Shown in pieces: positions 21,201 through 33,232 of a stretch of 45,451 nt of DNA. The DNA lies in NCBI GenBank assembly GCA_027946555.1, contig JAPEVC010000268.1:1-45451 (forward strand), read 5' to 3'. Source of the stretch: Gnomoniopsis sp. IMI 355080 (lineage: Eukaryota; Ascomycota; Sordariomycetes; Diaporthales; Gnomoniaceae). Under the pieces are notes generated by a model, which was not told the origin of the DNA, did not search any database, and was given only the letters and a program-made list of their open reading frames with translations. Every line of letters begins with the position of its first letter. The first letter of the stretch is position 1. The position numbers and the translations under genes were made by a program.

Positions 21201-23683
21201 CCTCTGTACGTCGCCTGGAGAAAGCCGCTTGGCAATCTTTTCAAAGTTTTCCAAGATTACTTTATCATTCAAATTGTCCCTTTCTGGCCCGTAGGATTGA
21301 AAGATGCATTTGGATATCGGGTCTTCCCCCGAAACCTTGCCATTCCGAATTGACGTCAATGGGGGCAAAGTTTTCCATAGACCGAGGTTTTCTAGCGACT
21401 TCAAAGCTCTCCACACCCACACGTGATCGTCAAGGCGAAATATGTTGACACCCTCACGAAAGGCATGAGGCCAGGCGCTCATTGACCGACGATCAATCTT
21501 GTCCAGCTCAAGTAACCATGGTATCCATATTTGGAGCAAATGTTCGTCTACCGCCTTCCTGTCGTCGTCATTGTTGCACATGCGGCGATACTCGACCATT
21601 TTGAGTATTTGAAACGGTGTGTCTGTGATAGCGTCGTCAGGTTGCCATGTATTACTGTCTCTGGGTGTGATGAACCCTGTCACCCAATAATTAGCCGCGA
21701 AGCATCCGGACTTTAAAAGGCGGCTTGGAGACTCTTGCGGGTCTGCCGGAAGGCGAGATCGTAGCATCTTTAGCCACGATACATGACCTTGGCACACAGT
21801 CTTGATCCGCCGTTGGAGCGACTGTATATAGAGGCAGTCTTTGCCACACGATTCCAAACGTCTGGCTACGTCAACAAGGAACTTGTACGCGAAGCTTTAA
21901 TAGAGGCCGACTGATCAGTCTCGAGAATCGCTCTATACATGTCATGGGGGACTCACAAACTAGCCGAGGTACAAAGACGATGACCTGCCATGTCACCGCA
22001 TGTCAAGGCCACGGGCGTATCTGCCAAAGTAGGGCTCGAAAGGGGAACAGCGCAAACGGAAAGAATATGTTCCAAGTGACGCCACACCAGATACTCAATA
22101 TGGTTCCTCGGTGATGTCTTGCCCGGCGTTCCTGTAGGAAAGCCTTGAGACTCTGTCTTGGATGATGCCATCTCCTGGTGAGCGCTTGTATGCTCATTGG
22201 GCGCTGCAGAGCCTGAACCTGGCTTATTGTCCTTGGGATCTTGGTCTGCACGCTTGGTGGATGAATCGTCGGTGCTCTCTGTAGTAGAGACCTTGGTTTC
22301 TGTTTGCTGACTGTCTCGCTCAATATCCACCAGAGAAAGGCCAATCGAGAACAATGAGGAATCTCCAGCGGTTTCCCAGAGAGAGTCTGTTTCCCTCCCA
22401 AGTATATCATTCACGTCTGCTTCCTGTCTAGATACGAGAAAGTTTCTCCAGTCAATGGGTGTATCTGGTATGAGGATCATCTTGTACGAAACAATCAACT
22501 CCAGCGTCGAGCTTTGCTGCTCTGTAGAGTTTGTAGAGTTGGAGTTTTTGCCTGCCAGAGTAAAGGTGTGCGGGCCGCCGCTTTCATGCGTCTTCAACGC
22601 CTTTCCATTGACAAAGATGGTGATCACAGAAGCCACAGCGTACGATTTGTTTGTCAGTGTGTCGAAAGGTATGTTCTGATGTTGGGTGAAAGGAGCCGCT
22701 TCTGAGTCTATGGCAAGTCCTCGACCAATATCTTCCGTGGCACTCCCGTGTGAGCTCCGTAGCACGTCCGCATCACCTGGGGTCTGGGATTTGACTGGCG
22801 GCTCCAAGGTATGAACGCAAATATAGCCGAAACCGTTGGGACCTAGCACATATGAATAACCCTCGTCGCTGTCGTTAAAGCCATACGAGCGATCCAAATA
22901 GTCGAGGTCGCGTATCCACATATCTTTCTGGAAAGTGAACTCAAAGTCGACATCTTCTTGGCCCGTATTCTCAAGAACGAGCTGCTTCAGAACGATTCCA
23001 TTGTGCACCACCCACTGTGCGGAAGCACTGACTTTGGATACAGATGCAGTTGTATCATATTCATACCGCGGCCACCGCCAATTCACCCATTTGACGTTCA
23101 GGGGTTCTTTGGGGAAGAAGTCCGGAGGGAGTATCAGATCGTATGATAAGCGGGCACCGGTATCCGTGACGAGAGTCTCGAGATCTTCGGCTCTTCCAGC
23201 GACATCGTACGGCTCAGCTGTATAAGTTTGGTCCATTGAAAATAAACCAGAACGTCCGGCGCCCAGATATTGAGTCAGCTGAATAATGTCTCCGAAGCAG
23301 TTCGTGCTTGCGGTTGTTCCTTGATCACCAAAAGAAGAATGACAACTTTTATTCGGAGGTGAATTCCATAATCCACAGTGTCGGTCTTTTGGTACAAAAG
23401 TTGGCACAGGTGACTTCTTGATGCTTTCTGACTCCCCTGTTTCGATGGTCAGCTACCCAAGTGTTCCCTTGCCCGGCAGGGCCTTCTGGTTGGAATGCCC
23501 AGGTGATGGAGCAAAGTGGCTACCTGATATCCATCTCTGGAATTCATCACTATCTGGGCTTGGAACGCTCTCTTGGTTCCAAAAAGAATGGTTTGTAGCG
23601 GGAGGGACAGAGGTACGAGTATTGCTCCTTTCAACAGTGTCCTGTGGTATTGGCGTAGTATCGGGCGGGGGACGCGCATCCAT
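18230..23683 (-). CDS. Large CorA-like membrane protein
   Basis: Four exons on the minus strand: 23683-23524, 23436-21957, 21894-18515 and 18459-18230, giving 1749 residues. The intron between 21895 and 21956 joins two long open frames into one gene (SASFFAYKFLVDVARRLESC). The last intron (18460-18514, GTAAGT donor) replaces a short read-through tail with a 76-residue charged C-terminus. The N-terminal segment HCGLWNSPP (about 73-81) and the long soluble region are typical of fungal-specific proteins often called CorA-like Mg2+ or zinc transporters. A basic, coiled region precedes two membrane helices at about 1456-1476 and 1485-1505; between them the CorA signature GMN reads Ser-Met-Asn (1475-1477). 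Two more hydrophobic segments lie near 1605-1630 and 1640-1668. The missing Gly of GMN makes ion transport uncertain; signalling or structural roles are possible. Acidic and Ser/Thr-rich linkers lie near 400-480. Confidence 0.88.
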
Positions 23684-25676
23684 CTTCAGCGATTTATAGG
23701 GCTGTGTGATGCAACAAAGTACCTAGATAGAATAGCAAGACACGATGACAGAGATCAAGGTGTTCCAAGACAACACGGCTCGTACATGCATGATTTATTC
23801 AATGTGGGTCTATGAGAGGACTGAACACGCCGGCGGGCCTTTGCGGCTGAGCGTAAGCAAATGACCAGAATCTCACTGCGTAGATTCAGATCGGGGGAGA
23901 TTCCGTAAAGGGTCAGATGTGCATAGGCTGCAGAAACAAAGTGGAGATTCTATGCAAAGGCCAGGAAATACTCAGATGGCAGTGGAACACGAATAAGCAT
24001 CACCTCCCAAAACCATCCACTGTGACGACTGCAACCTAAGCATGGGATTAAGCGGCGTGACGATACTGATAGCTCAAAGGCTCTACATTGCAGAAATGTA
24101 TGAATAGTGAAATTTATGGATCCTCAAAGGACCTCTTCCCAATTATTTTTGTCTCTACGCAAATCACCAGAATGGGCTGGAGACCGATTATTTGTTTACA
24201 AGAAACCGTCCCCGTTCGTTAGCTCCTCATTTTTACCTTGGACAAGCAGTAAAATCAAGATGAGTCACAGAAGAGATCGTCCCATCAGTGAGCATCGCTG
24301 ACCGTTTGCGACCATCGTTGGCCATTTGCACCTATGCACCTAGTTATGTACTGTGTGGCATGCACATCTGCAGACGAAAAGACTCAGGGCAATGGATAAG
24401 AACTCGAAAAGTGTAGGTTCAGGACCACTGATTGTTACACTGCGTTCGGCATTACTGCCAATGTAAACCCGAATCTGCACATCTCAAGCCGTCTGGGTGG
24501 AATAATGTTATTCTGATAGTTGGGACGGATGTAGTAAGGTATTCGTCATTTCGTGAACTGCTTCCCTTCTCCTGGACCCTCGAAATTAGCTTAATAGAGG
24601 TTATGGGAAAATTGGCCAGGTGTTGTTCAAACGTTCCATGTGTTTCGCTGCGTGAATAAGTGCAGGTGGAACACATCTGGTTTTCTTGGGGACTGATGCT
24701 TTATGATTAAGAGCAGGCTGCGCATCTTCTCGTCAGCACTTGCATCTCTTTACATAGTAGCACTGTAAAGGCCCAATGTGTCATCAAATCCCTTATTACG
24801 ACCTCTCTCGGTCTTGCTGTGTTTAGATAAAATATTTCTTGACGCTGAAGAGCACCTAGGTGTCATGCGGGATACAGAAACTGCAGATGGTACATAGGTA
24901 GAAATGGTCAGGTTCTATACTTGCTAAATATTAACGACCTCTACTTATGGTTATTGATGACTGAATGAAGCTTGGAAGCGGGGTGGACTCTCATTATACA
25001 CGAGATTTGTTTCGGTACCTAGGTGGGTAGGTGGATCTATTCTGGGTCATGGCCGTGTCGCCTGAGCATAGATACATGTTACGTATAATACGCTAGGGTA
25101 AAATATATGTCGATGGTTTGGTACTGAGCACCGAGGTCTCTTGTTGTTCCCTATTCCAAATCCTTTGTCTTTGCACGGGAGCAGCGGCAGGCCGCCAGAC
25201 GACCAAGTTGCGCAAGGCGACACCATGCGTCTGAAGTCTGGACAAAGCTCCCGTATTATGACGCTTTGCACTTTCTCTACCACCCCCCTTCTTTCGCGCT
25301 CAAACCGCTATTTGCTAGTGTCCCCGGGACTTTGTGTGGGCTTAAGTCCGAACAAGACCGAAAAGCACGCATGACGTAGCCTCGTGGAAAAAAAATGTTA
25401 TGTGACGTCCGGGGGATCTGTTCCTAATAGCGGAGCGAGCCGACTTACCGAGTCTACAAGAGCCGTCATTGATTTCACAAATATGAAGACTTGAACATAT
25501 TTCTGCTTGCGCGTGTAATGTGTGGGCTTGTACAGAACAAACATTCGTTGTATGCAAGACACCTCTGCCTTCGGTCACCACCTCAGCTTGGTGCTTCTTG
25601 TGAGATAATTTGTACTTTGTAATACATTTCACAGTCAAAAACAACGGGAGGTCGTCCATCTACCACGAATTCAAAC
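23684..25676. promoter_or_regulatory. Divergent intergenic region between the CorA-like and MFS genes
   Basis: The two flanking genes are transcribed away from each other, so both promoters lie in these 2.0 kb. It is somewhat AT-rich and contains CCTAGG-type elements at 23719-23728, 24851-24862 and 25015-25033. No coding frame is recognisable. The MFS start codon is preceded by a T/A-rich leader. Confidence 0.55.
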
Positions 25677-27590
25677 ATGGTTGGGATAGCAAGGATACTG
25701 TCCCGGCCAACGGCCAAACCATACCGCAGCGGCAAATTAGAACACGACGCTGATCATCCCCCGACACTAAACGACGATGGCCATCTCACATTTGACGAGG
25801 ACGATATTGAGAATCCCATGAACTGGTCTTTTGCGCGGCGAACGTATATTACCGTATGCGCCGTGCTCCTGGTCGTGAACGCTACATTTGCTTCCGCAAG
25901 TCCTTCGGGGTGTCTCGAGAGCATCGAGGAGTACTTTGAAGTCTCTGCTGAAGCTGCTGGACTCACAATCACCCTCTTTTTGCTTGGCTATTGCGCCGGG
26001 CCCCTAATCTTCGCACCGCTAAGCGAATTTTACGGACGTCGACCGCTCTTTTACATCACTTTTACTGCGTACATCGCATTCAACTTCCTTTGCGCCTTCG
26101 CGCCTAACTTTGGGAGCTTGCTTGTGGGTCGTTTCCTGACAGGTACATTCGTCGCTGCACCCTTGAGTAATGCTCCTGGCGTACTGGCGGATCTGTGGCA
26201 GCCACTGGAGCGTGGAAATGCCATGGCCGGGTTCTCGCTCATGGTGTGGGCTGGTCCAGCGCTGGGGCCTATTATCTCGGGTTTCTTGCAGCTCACCAAG
26301 GGATCAGAAGGGTGGAGGTGGAGCTTCTACGTCTTGTTGATGCTGTCTGGCTTTACAGCTGTCTTCATGTTTACTCTCCCGGAAACCTACGGCCCGGTGA
26401 TTCTGCACAAGAAAGCCAAGAGGATCAGGAAGGCGAAGATTCCCGGCTATGAAAATATTCAAGCTCCAATCGAGACGGGCGAACGCTCGTTGATGGGCAT
26501 CTACAAGGTGGCGTTGACGAGGCCATGGATCATCTTGTTCGACCCAATCAGCTTCTTGTGTGCGATTTACATGTCGGTGGTTTACTTGCTACTCTACATG
26601 CTGTTCGCGATCTACCGTAAGTCTCAAGACTAGAACATGATGGCAAACCGTATCACTAATTCCATCCACTAGCCATCGTCTTCCAAGAACAACGTGGATG
26701 GAACGCCGGCGTTGGCGAACTGCCTCTTCTCGGCCTCATTATTGGTGCATTCCTCGGCTCATTGATCGTTTTGATGGACACACAATACCAGACCAGGAAG
26801 GCCGAGCGTGGTGAGGATCAAAGGGCCGAGCATCGATTGCGCACCGCCCTATTCGGGGGCCCGTGTCTAGCTTTGTCGTAAGTCACCCTCTGGATTAGAG
26901 TGCTCTTCTATTCGTATGGCTTTACGGAGCCTCTCAATGGTGAGAACAATTACTGATCCCAATATTGGCAGCCTTTTTTGGTTTTCCTGGTCGGCCAACT
27001 ACGAATACGTCCACTGGATAGTCCCGACAATAGCTGGTGTCTTTATCGCGACCGCCATGATCTGCATCTTTGTGTCATTCCTAAACTGTACGTACTCGGC
27101 CTCTAGTTCCTGCTGTGGATGACAAACCTGACCATGTGTAGATCTTGTCGATACCTACCTCATGTATGCTGCCAGTGCGATTGCTGCAAACACGGTAGCA
27201 CGATCCGCTTGCGGTGCAGCGGCACCTCTTTTCACGGACCAAATGTTTAGCAAGCTCGGCATCGGCGGTGGCGGCTCGCTGATTGGCGGCGTTGCCGTTC
27301 TTCTCTCCTTGATCCCTTTTGCCTTCTATAGATATGGTGAGAGCATCCGGGTCAAGTCCAAGTTCTCGCCCACAGGACCCAAGAAGGCGCATGACGAATC
27401 GGACCAGGCGGAGAAGGGCCGTTCAAGAACCGCTAGTGAGGGTGGTATTATCAAATCAGAAGAGGAAAGTGACGACACAAGGAGGTCCAGCGACAAGGGC
27501 GAGCCGCAAGGACATCGGGGTGATCGGGAGAGCCTGGATTCGAATCCTTTTGATTACGTTGCGGATGAAGAGAACATCGAGCATCATTAG
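25677..27590 (+). CDS. MFS exporter, DHA1 (drug:H+ antiporter-1) type
   Basis: Four exons: 25677-26616, 26673-26877, 26972-27087 and 27142-27590, giving 569 residues. The hydrophilic N-terminus ends in the fungal DHA1 signature ENPMNWSFARRTYIT (about 45-59), followed by the first membrane helix. Motif A between helices 2 and 3 reads PLSEFYGRRP (about 114-123), and the antiporter-type segment GPALGPIISGF follows helix 4. A long cytoplasmic loop separates the two six-helix halves. Splicing restores AIYPIVFQEQRGWNAGVGEL, SLFWFSW and FLNYLVDTYLMYAASA, all conserved in the family. The C-terminal 85 residues are charged and low-complexity. Family members at the plasma membrane export drugs, polyamines or metabolites in exchange for protons; the substrate here cannot be named. 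No biosynthetic cluster is adjacent. Confidence 0.94.
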
Positions 27591-30500
27591 AACGTGCCCT
27601 TCAGCGAATGATTGATTCCTCTGGTTTGGGCTCAAAATATAGACGCATAGCTAGTTAGGTGCATTTACAATGGCGTAATGGCTAGCCACGATATCTTGCG
27701 AGAATCTTTCCCTACTACACATGCTCGTGGGTTTGTGTTCTGACTTGGTTTGGAGCAATCGGGTGTCTGCCTTATAATGACCTTTGCTCCTTCAGTACGA
27801 CTGCGCCCTATCATGTGCTCCCCTCCAGATGAATACATTGGCCAATTCAGTATCCCGTGGTATCGGCCAGCACAAGGACAGCCTCGATTCTGTGTGCTCT
27901 CGTTGTGACAAATACCCTGGGAGCGTTTTAGTACCTGCCCAGTACCAGCATCTGCGGTAACCCCAATTGGTTGACGCGCAAAGGCAATGTTGAGTTTGCT
28001 GTAGCTATCCGCATCGACATCTGACAACCGACGGCTGAATTTCTCGATGACAATTAGCCAAAACTCAAAAAAAGCTCAACCCTCCTCATTGACACTGATC
28101 CCGAACAAGGTGGCCAGGTGGCCTCAATGACCAGCTGGATCCGGCAGCTCCAGCACGAACGCGGCCCTAGCCGCAGATCCGCCCAACCTCTGCCGCAATA
28201 ACAGAATCAGACAGCCCCTTCAACGTCATACTCACCTCTCAATTACAACACCCTATCCGTGCTGACTTGATTCAACGGGAATTACCGCAGCGTTAGTCCC
28301 GGTAAAGAAGGAAGCTATCGCGGCGGCTTTGCACTGGGTGGGCTAAAGCTGTAACAGCGCCTGTCGAACTATGTCACAGAGATCGACAGTCTGACATGTT
28401 CCCAATTGGTAACATGGTAAACTTCTCCATCTATCTGTGTGGGAATTTGTGGGGGAGGGGGAGTGAATAGATCAATCTCCGTGCTCAAAGATATCGTTCT
28501 TGAACGGAACTTCAAATCCCTCCAGCTCAGACCCCGAGCCAAGTAAAGTAGGCGTCTCGGGATGAACGATCTGCCAATCTGTGAAGCTCAGAACTGCAAC
28601 AAAAATTTGCGTCCTCGACTCAGACGACCATCATGAAGACATCAATTCCCCCATAAAGTGACGTATATTGCGCGTGTTGGATTCGCGATACAGGCAGCTT
28701 CTCACAGAGTTGTGATGTCATTCCTGAGCTTGTGTGAAGATCATCAAGAGTCAAGCACTCAGGCACTCAAGATCAGACGCAGATAAAGTTGAAGACCAGG
28801 CAAGAGACGTGATAAGAAACAAGGAGGCAAGAAAAGAAGAAAAATTGACATTGCCATTCCAAGGCAGGGCCATATTCTGTCGCTGATAGAAGCTTTCCAA
28901 CTGTGACAATATGAAGTCATCAATGAACCTCCTCCGAGTCATGATCCGACCCGGCCGGGTTGCCGACTCCGGCAATTGTGGGCCAGGTGCCGATCCAGCT
29001 CCCGGCCCGGCGCCGGTGGCAGTCAGGCAGATCCATCCAACACCATTTTGCCCACACCACCATCGCAACTCCTTTGCCTGCCTGCCCTGAGCTGGCCCCA
29101 GGCTGCGCCCCAGCTGCGCAAACCCCCTCCCCACACTTTTTGATGTCTGCTGCCAGCAATCTGGAGCGAGTAGATGGTATTCCAAATTGCAAAATGATAG
29201 ATCACTCAAAAGCGGAAACCCTCCGAGGTGTACATCCTCACCGTGCCATTTTTTGTTGACCGATACGTCCATCTTTGTTCACATGCCAGCATTGCGTACG
29301 CTGTTCACCCGGTGGGGCAGGCTCACGATCCACAATCCACTCGGTCGCCAACCCCAGTTTTGCAAAGACTTCCAAGAGAGAAAAAACACCACCCTCAGCC
29401 CCCCCACATGCAAATCTAAAGCGGGCAATAGCGGGTGACGGACCGCCGCGTTCCCCGCAAGCGTAACCCGATTAGAGGTGTGGGTCATCAGGGCACTCAC
29501 GGACTCGGTCACTGGACCCCAGTGCGGGTTGTTATCTGAGATCTGCCTTCTCGCTTGAGGGTGGTGTTTGCGCGTAGCGGATGAGGGGCCTGTCTTCTTC
29601 CATCTTTTCTTCATTCTCTCTAGAGAACGGAAAATTCTTTTCCGCTTTCTGCCAGCGGCAATCTGGCCAGAGACCTGAACATTGACGGTCTTTTTTGATG
29701 TGGGCAAAGCGGTGGCGGGCATGAGCCGACCGCCTTGGTGTGACTTGCATAAGAGGCTCCCACTTAGGTGCAGCCTCACCGCCAGCAAAGCCAACGAGTC
29801 GTTGGCGTAACAACAGCTCTGCATAAAGAAAAAGGGACTAGACCCGTAGTAAAAGGAAGACGATGAGACTCACCGCGCAAGGCAGAAAATGTTCGAGAAC
29901 GGTACCTCCGCATTGTACACCGCACTCACGATGGTTTCATCAGGGACCATCTTTTGCTTCGTTCGATGTTGTCTCTGTATCCGCCTTTCTGCACTGTCGT
30001 TACTCAGCAGATGTGTACAAGACGCCACACCCCATTCCCCACACACACACACCCGGGCGGCCCATCAGCCGTTTTACCCAGCTGTGAACTTGGGGTTTCC
30101 GGCTGGGTGTGTCTCGGTGCCGATGCTCCGGTGACGGCGGCATGTGATATTGGCCGCCCTCCTTCACTTGTGCCATGAAAGGAAATCTGTTGATGGCAAT
30201 GTTCCGAGTCAGGCTCTCAGGCAGGCTCTGGGAGGAGCTCTCTGTCCGCCATAGTGGAGTGCGGGCATTGCTTGCAGCGCCTGACGTTATGTAGCATCCT
30301 AATGGCCAGGACTTCATTAGTACCTGAGGAAAAGGGCCCCGTAAAATGGAGGCGTATTCCTTTCAACAGCCAACGAATGTTGGTGCCTGCGATAAGTTCA
30401 GACCGCTGCCGAGACAGGCGCCGCAGCTATGTTGTGTGCAGGTAATAAGATCTGCTGCCAGCGACACACGCATGCGTTGTGCAGTAAGAAATGGGGCACA

Positions 30501-32407
30501 GCGATCTAGCCAACCCAATCTTGGTCTTGAAACAATTAGAAAACTCGCTGGCAGCTTGCACAGTCAGGCAGCGCATTGCGATTCACAGAGCAAGTACACA
30601 TTTCCATGTATCGAAAAAGAAGCGGAACTCCCTCTTTTCGTATGTGCGACGGCGGAACCCCACAAATCTTGGAAAGTCTCGAGGGGAGGACCACGCGCAG
30701 TGCGTTGTCTGCTGACACATGGCACGAAGCTTACATCGGGCGACTTTAGGTTTCTGTGCAGTACAGACACTTTGTTTATCCAAAACTTGCTGGCCCGTGA
30801 TCACACATTGGCTTTGATGCTGCAAGACACACTTGTGATCTACTCCTTTGGTAGGTAGAAGCGCAACTCGAAACCTGGTGGGACCTGTCTCGACCGTGGT
30901 TGGGTTTGGAGGTTGGTCGGACGGTCACCCAACGTTGGCTCCAATAGGCCAAACTAGGGCTGGTCAGTCGCACTGCGTGGAAACGACAATGCAATGGCTG
31001 GACGTGACTTTTTCGCTATTATTGCCCTTGTGGTTGCGCCAATGAGCCCCAGACATGGCGTTGTGATAGTGCCTCGTGAAATTTGTTGGAGATGATATTA
31101 TGCCCGCTTGTCGCGGCCGGCCGCCTTGTGATATTGGCGTCGGCTCGGTTAAGGGGGATGATTAGTCTTCGAGCTGGTAGCTGCGAGTAATTCATTCGTG
31201 GCTAGTGTACGGTGCCGCATCCCGTCGGGGTGATTCTCATCCGCTTGTATGGGATTCGGCTGAAAGCTGAGCAGGTAAAAAAAGAAAATGGCATTTCTAA
31301 AAACTACGTCAATGCAATTAAATGCATGAGTCGAGCACACATGAACCAACAGCAAACATAGAAGAGGCCATCAACTTGGCCATAAGTTGCAGATGAAGCT
31401 TATCTCCTTTGGTGGCAACGAAGATCTTTGTCTACATTGATATAGGGTGTGTGTGCGCATGTGTGTGTGTGTGTGTGTGTACCATTGTGATAGCCAAGTC
31501 GAGCGGAGAGTTTGACTCATGTTGTTGGATTCCTCATCAGCAGATGTTTCGATTTTCGACGGCCTTCTTGTCGGTTCGTTCACGATGACATGACGATGAA
31601 TCAATGATAGGCACTCTGTGAATTGCAAAAGCCGCTCCTTTGTCAATCCCCGGGCCCGATTCGGAATTCAGATCCCATTTGGCGCGACCCTTCTTTTTCC
31701 TAGACGATCCCTGCCCAGCAGCCCCAGGAACTAGGCACCATACGCCAACGGCCGCCGTATGAATCATTCCGCAAATTAGAGGCTTGGGTCGCATCGACCC
31801 GAATGCGCGGGTGACGAGGATGGACTCGGACAAGGGCGCGAAGACCCGAGCACTGAACTTTGTAGAGTTGGTAAAGAGCGAGTTTCGACTAATCATGACT
31901 CCGACCTCGGCATTTTCAGGGTCCTTGGTTCGTTGACGCAATTGTAGTCGCAATTCGATTCCGAATGTGCAGCAACCGTCAGTAAAGGCAAGCATGTCAC
32001 AGCAAGGTACAAGCACATTGTCGCACGAGTGAACGGTGATGTGATGTGATGTGAGATGTTTCTTTGATTTGTTATCCTAATCCAAGCCTCACTCTACCCT
32101 ACTCTGAGGGGAGCGATGACTGGTAATCCAATTGTACCCCTTCTCCACTGAAATCCCGTCCATGTGATATTCCCAAGCCGATTGTAGTCCTTGAGTGGGT
32201 GACACCATGCCCCCCTCCGTGTTCCAAATTCTGGTCCCCCTTGACGATGTAAATGCCGAGTGTGATAACACATAAAAAAGAAAAGTAAAGAAAACAGACT
32301 AGAACGCCAGTGCTATGCAGATGAGGTATCGAGAATCAAATCGCTAGACCCGTGATGACGAAACAAAATACAGTGCCGAGTGCAGGTGCCATGTCGTGGT
32401 ACCGGGC
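27591..32407. other. 4.8 kb convergent gap without a recognisable gene
   Basis: It lies between the 3' ends of the MFS gene (+) and the acidic-protein gene (-). Frames such as 28751-29272, 29279-29824 and 31537-32016 (minus) and 30346-30858 (plus, ATG start, 170 codons) show no family signature or splice pattern and are not called. It contains a CA run (30041-30052), a GT microsatellite (31446-31480), a 12-nt palindrome GCGGCCGGCCGC (31113-31124) and a GATGT repeat near 32036. Confidence 0.5.
31446..31480. repeat. GT/AC dinucleotide microsatellite
   Basis: An almost pure (GT)n tract of about 35 bases, broken once by GCGCA. It lies in the convergent gap, away from any called exon, and would be a convenient polymorphic marker. 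Confidence 0.85.
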
Positions 32408-33232
32408 TTAATAAACCGATATGGCGCTCACCAAAGTTGCGGGGCTGCGTGTTGCAGCGGCTGTTGGCATGTAATGTATTGAGTGGTCGAAAAAGTCTGG
32501 TGATTCTGACCCCTTGCTCTTCTGCTGCTTCTGCTCCTCAAAGGTAGGCAGCATTGTCGATGGTGGGGACGGAGGCATGCTCTCGTCCTCGGAAGACTCG
32601 TCCAAGTCGTGCTCAAGCTCGGGCGGTGATGATGTGGTCGAGTGGTGGTGAGAGTAAGAGTGTGTGCGTGTGAGTGCAAGGTCGGCGTAATCCTCGTCCT
32701 CGTAGTCATCCTCCTCGAAATCTTCCATGTCCACCTCCATCACCTCAAGCTGTGGGCTGGCTGGTGCCTTGTATGTGTGAGAGGGCACCCGCCTTAAGGA
32801 GACAACCTCGACATCGGCCATCTCGACATCCTCGTCCGAGGAAATGTCGCTGTCGTCATCAGATGACGAGTCGTAGTCGTCCTCCTCGTCCTCCTCTGCA
32901 ATGGTGTCGGCCCATTGGATGTGCTTGCTCTCGGAAGTCGTGGTGGTCTTCTTGTCCTCCTGAGAAGCGTTGCGGACGGATTGGTTGAACCAGGACTCTT
33001 GTTCTCTCTCGGCATCGGCAAGCTCGAGCATCAGGCTGTCAAGCAGGTTGGCGTGGCCGACGAGGAGACGGAGGTTGTGGTCGGGCATGGCAGCCTCGTT
33101 GGAAAGCTTAGCCCTAGCCTTGTGGGCCAGGAAGTATGTTTGTGTAATAGACATCTTTTGCGACTTGATGATGGAAACAGGCGAGGCGACGTGCGAGGGA
33201 GTCGCGTGTGTTGTTGTAGTAGGTGGTGACAT
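32408..33232 (-). CDS. Conserved-looking acidic protein of unknown function
   Basis: A single uninterrupted frame of 274 residues. I do not recognise a named family. The N-terminal third is well ordered: a helical block at about 27-85 runs through SITQTYFLAHKARAKLS and NLRLLVGHANLLDSLMLELA, with heptad-like hydrophobic spacing that would suit a helical hairpin or protein-binding surface. From about 108 on it is highly acidic and disordered (runs of Asp, Glu and Ser at 110-135, 165-180 and 205-222), with His/Ser and Pro/Ser patches. An in-frame second Met at residue 27 sits just before the helical block and could be the true start. No signal peptide or membrane segment is seen. Acidic Ser-rich tracts suggest a nuclear or phosphorylated protein, by inference only. 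Long gene-poor DNA lies on both sides. Confidence 0.75.
   Translation of the reverse strand: MSPPTTTTHATPSHVASPVSIIKSQKMSITQTYFLAHKARAKLSNEAAMPDHNLRLLVGHANLLDSLMLELADAEREQESWFNQSVRNASQEDKKTTTTSESKHIQWADTIAEEDEEDDYDSSSDDDSDISSDEDVEMADVEVVSLRRVPSHTYKAPASPQLEVMEVDMEDFEEDDYEDEDYADLALTRTHSYSHHHSTTSSPPELEHDLDESSEDESMPPSPPSTMLPTFEEQKQQKSKGSESPDFFDHSIHYMPTAAATRSPATLVSAISVY

Noticed and set aside
18447..21857. Separate 1136-residue gene starting at 21857
   Set aside because: The supposed start is a TTG. A 62-nt intron (21895-21956) joins it in frame to the upstream exon, making one large CorA-like gene.
28751..29824. Two minus-strand frames of 173 and 181 codons
   Set aside because: No family signature and no splice pattern linking them; overlapping frames in other registers are equally long.
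30346..30858. 170-codon ATG-started frame on the plus strand
   Set aside because: No recognisable domain; kept only as a possibility in the finding on the convergent gap.
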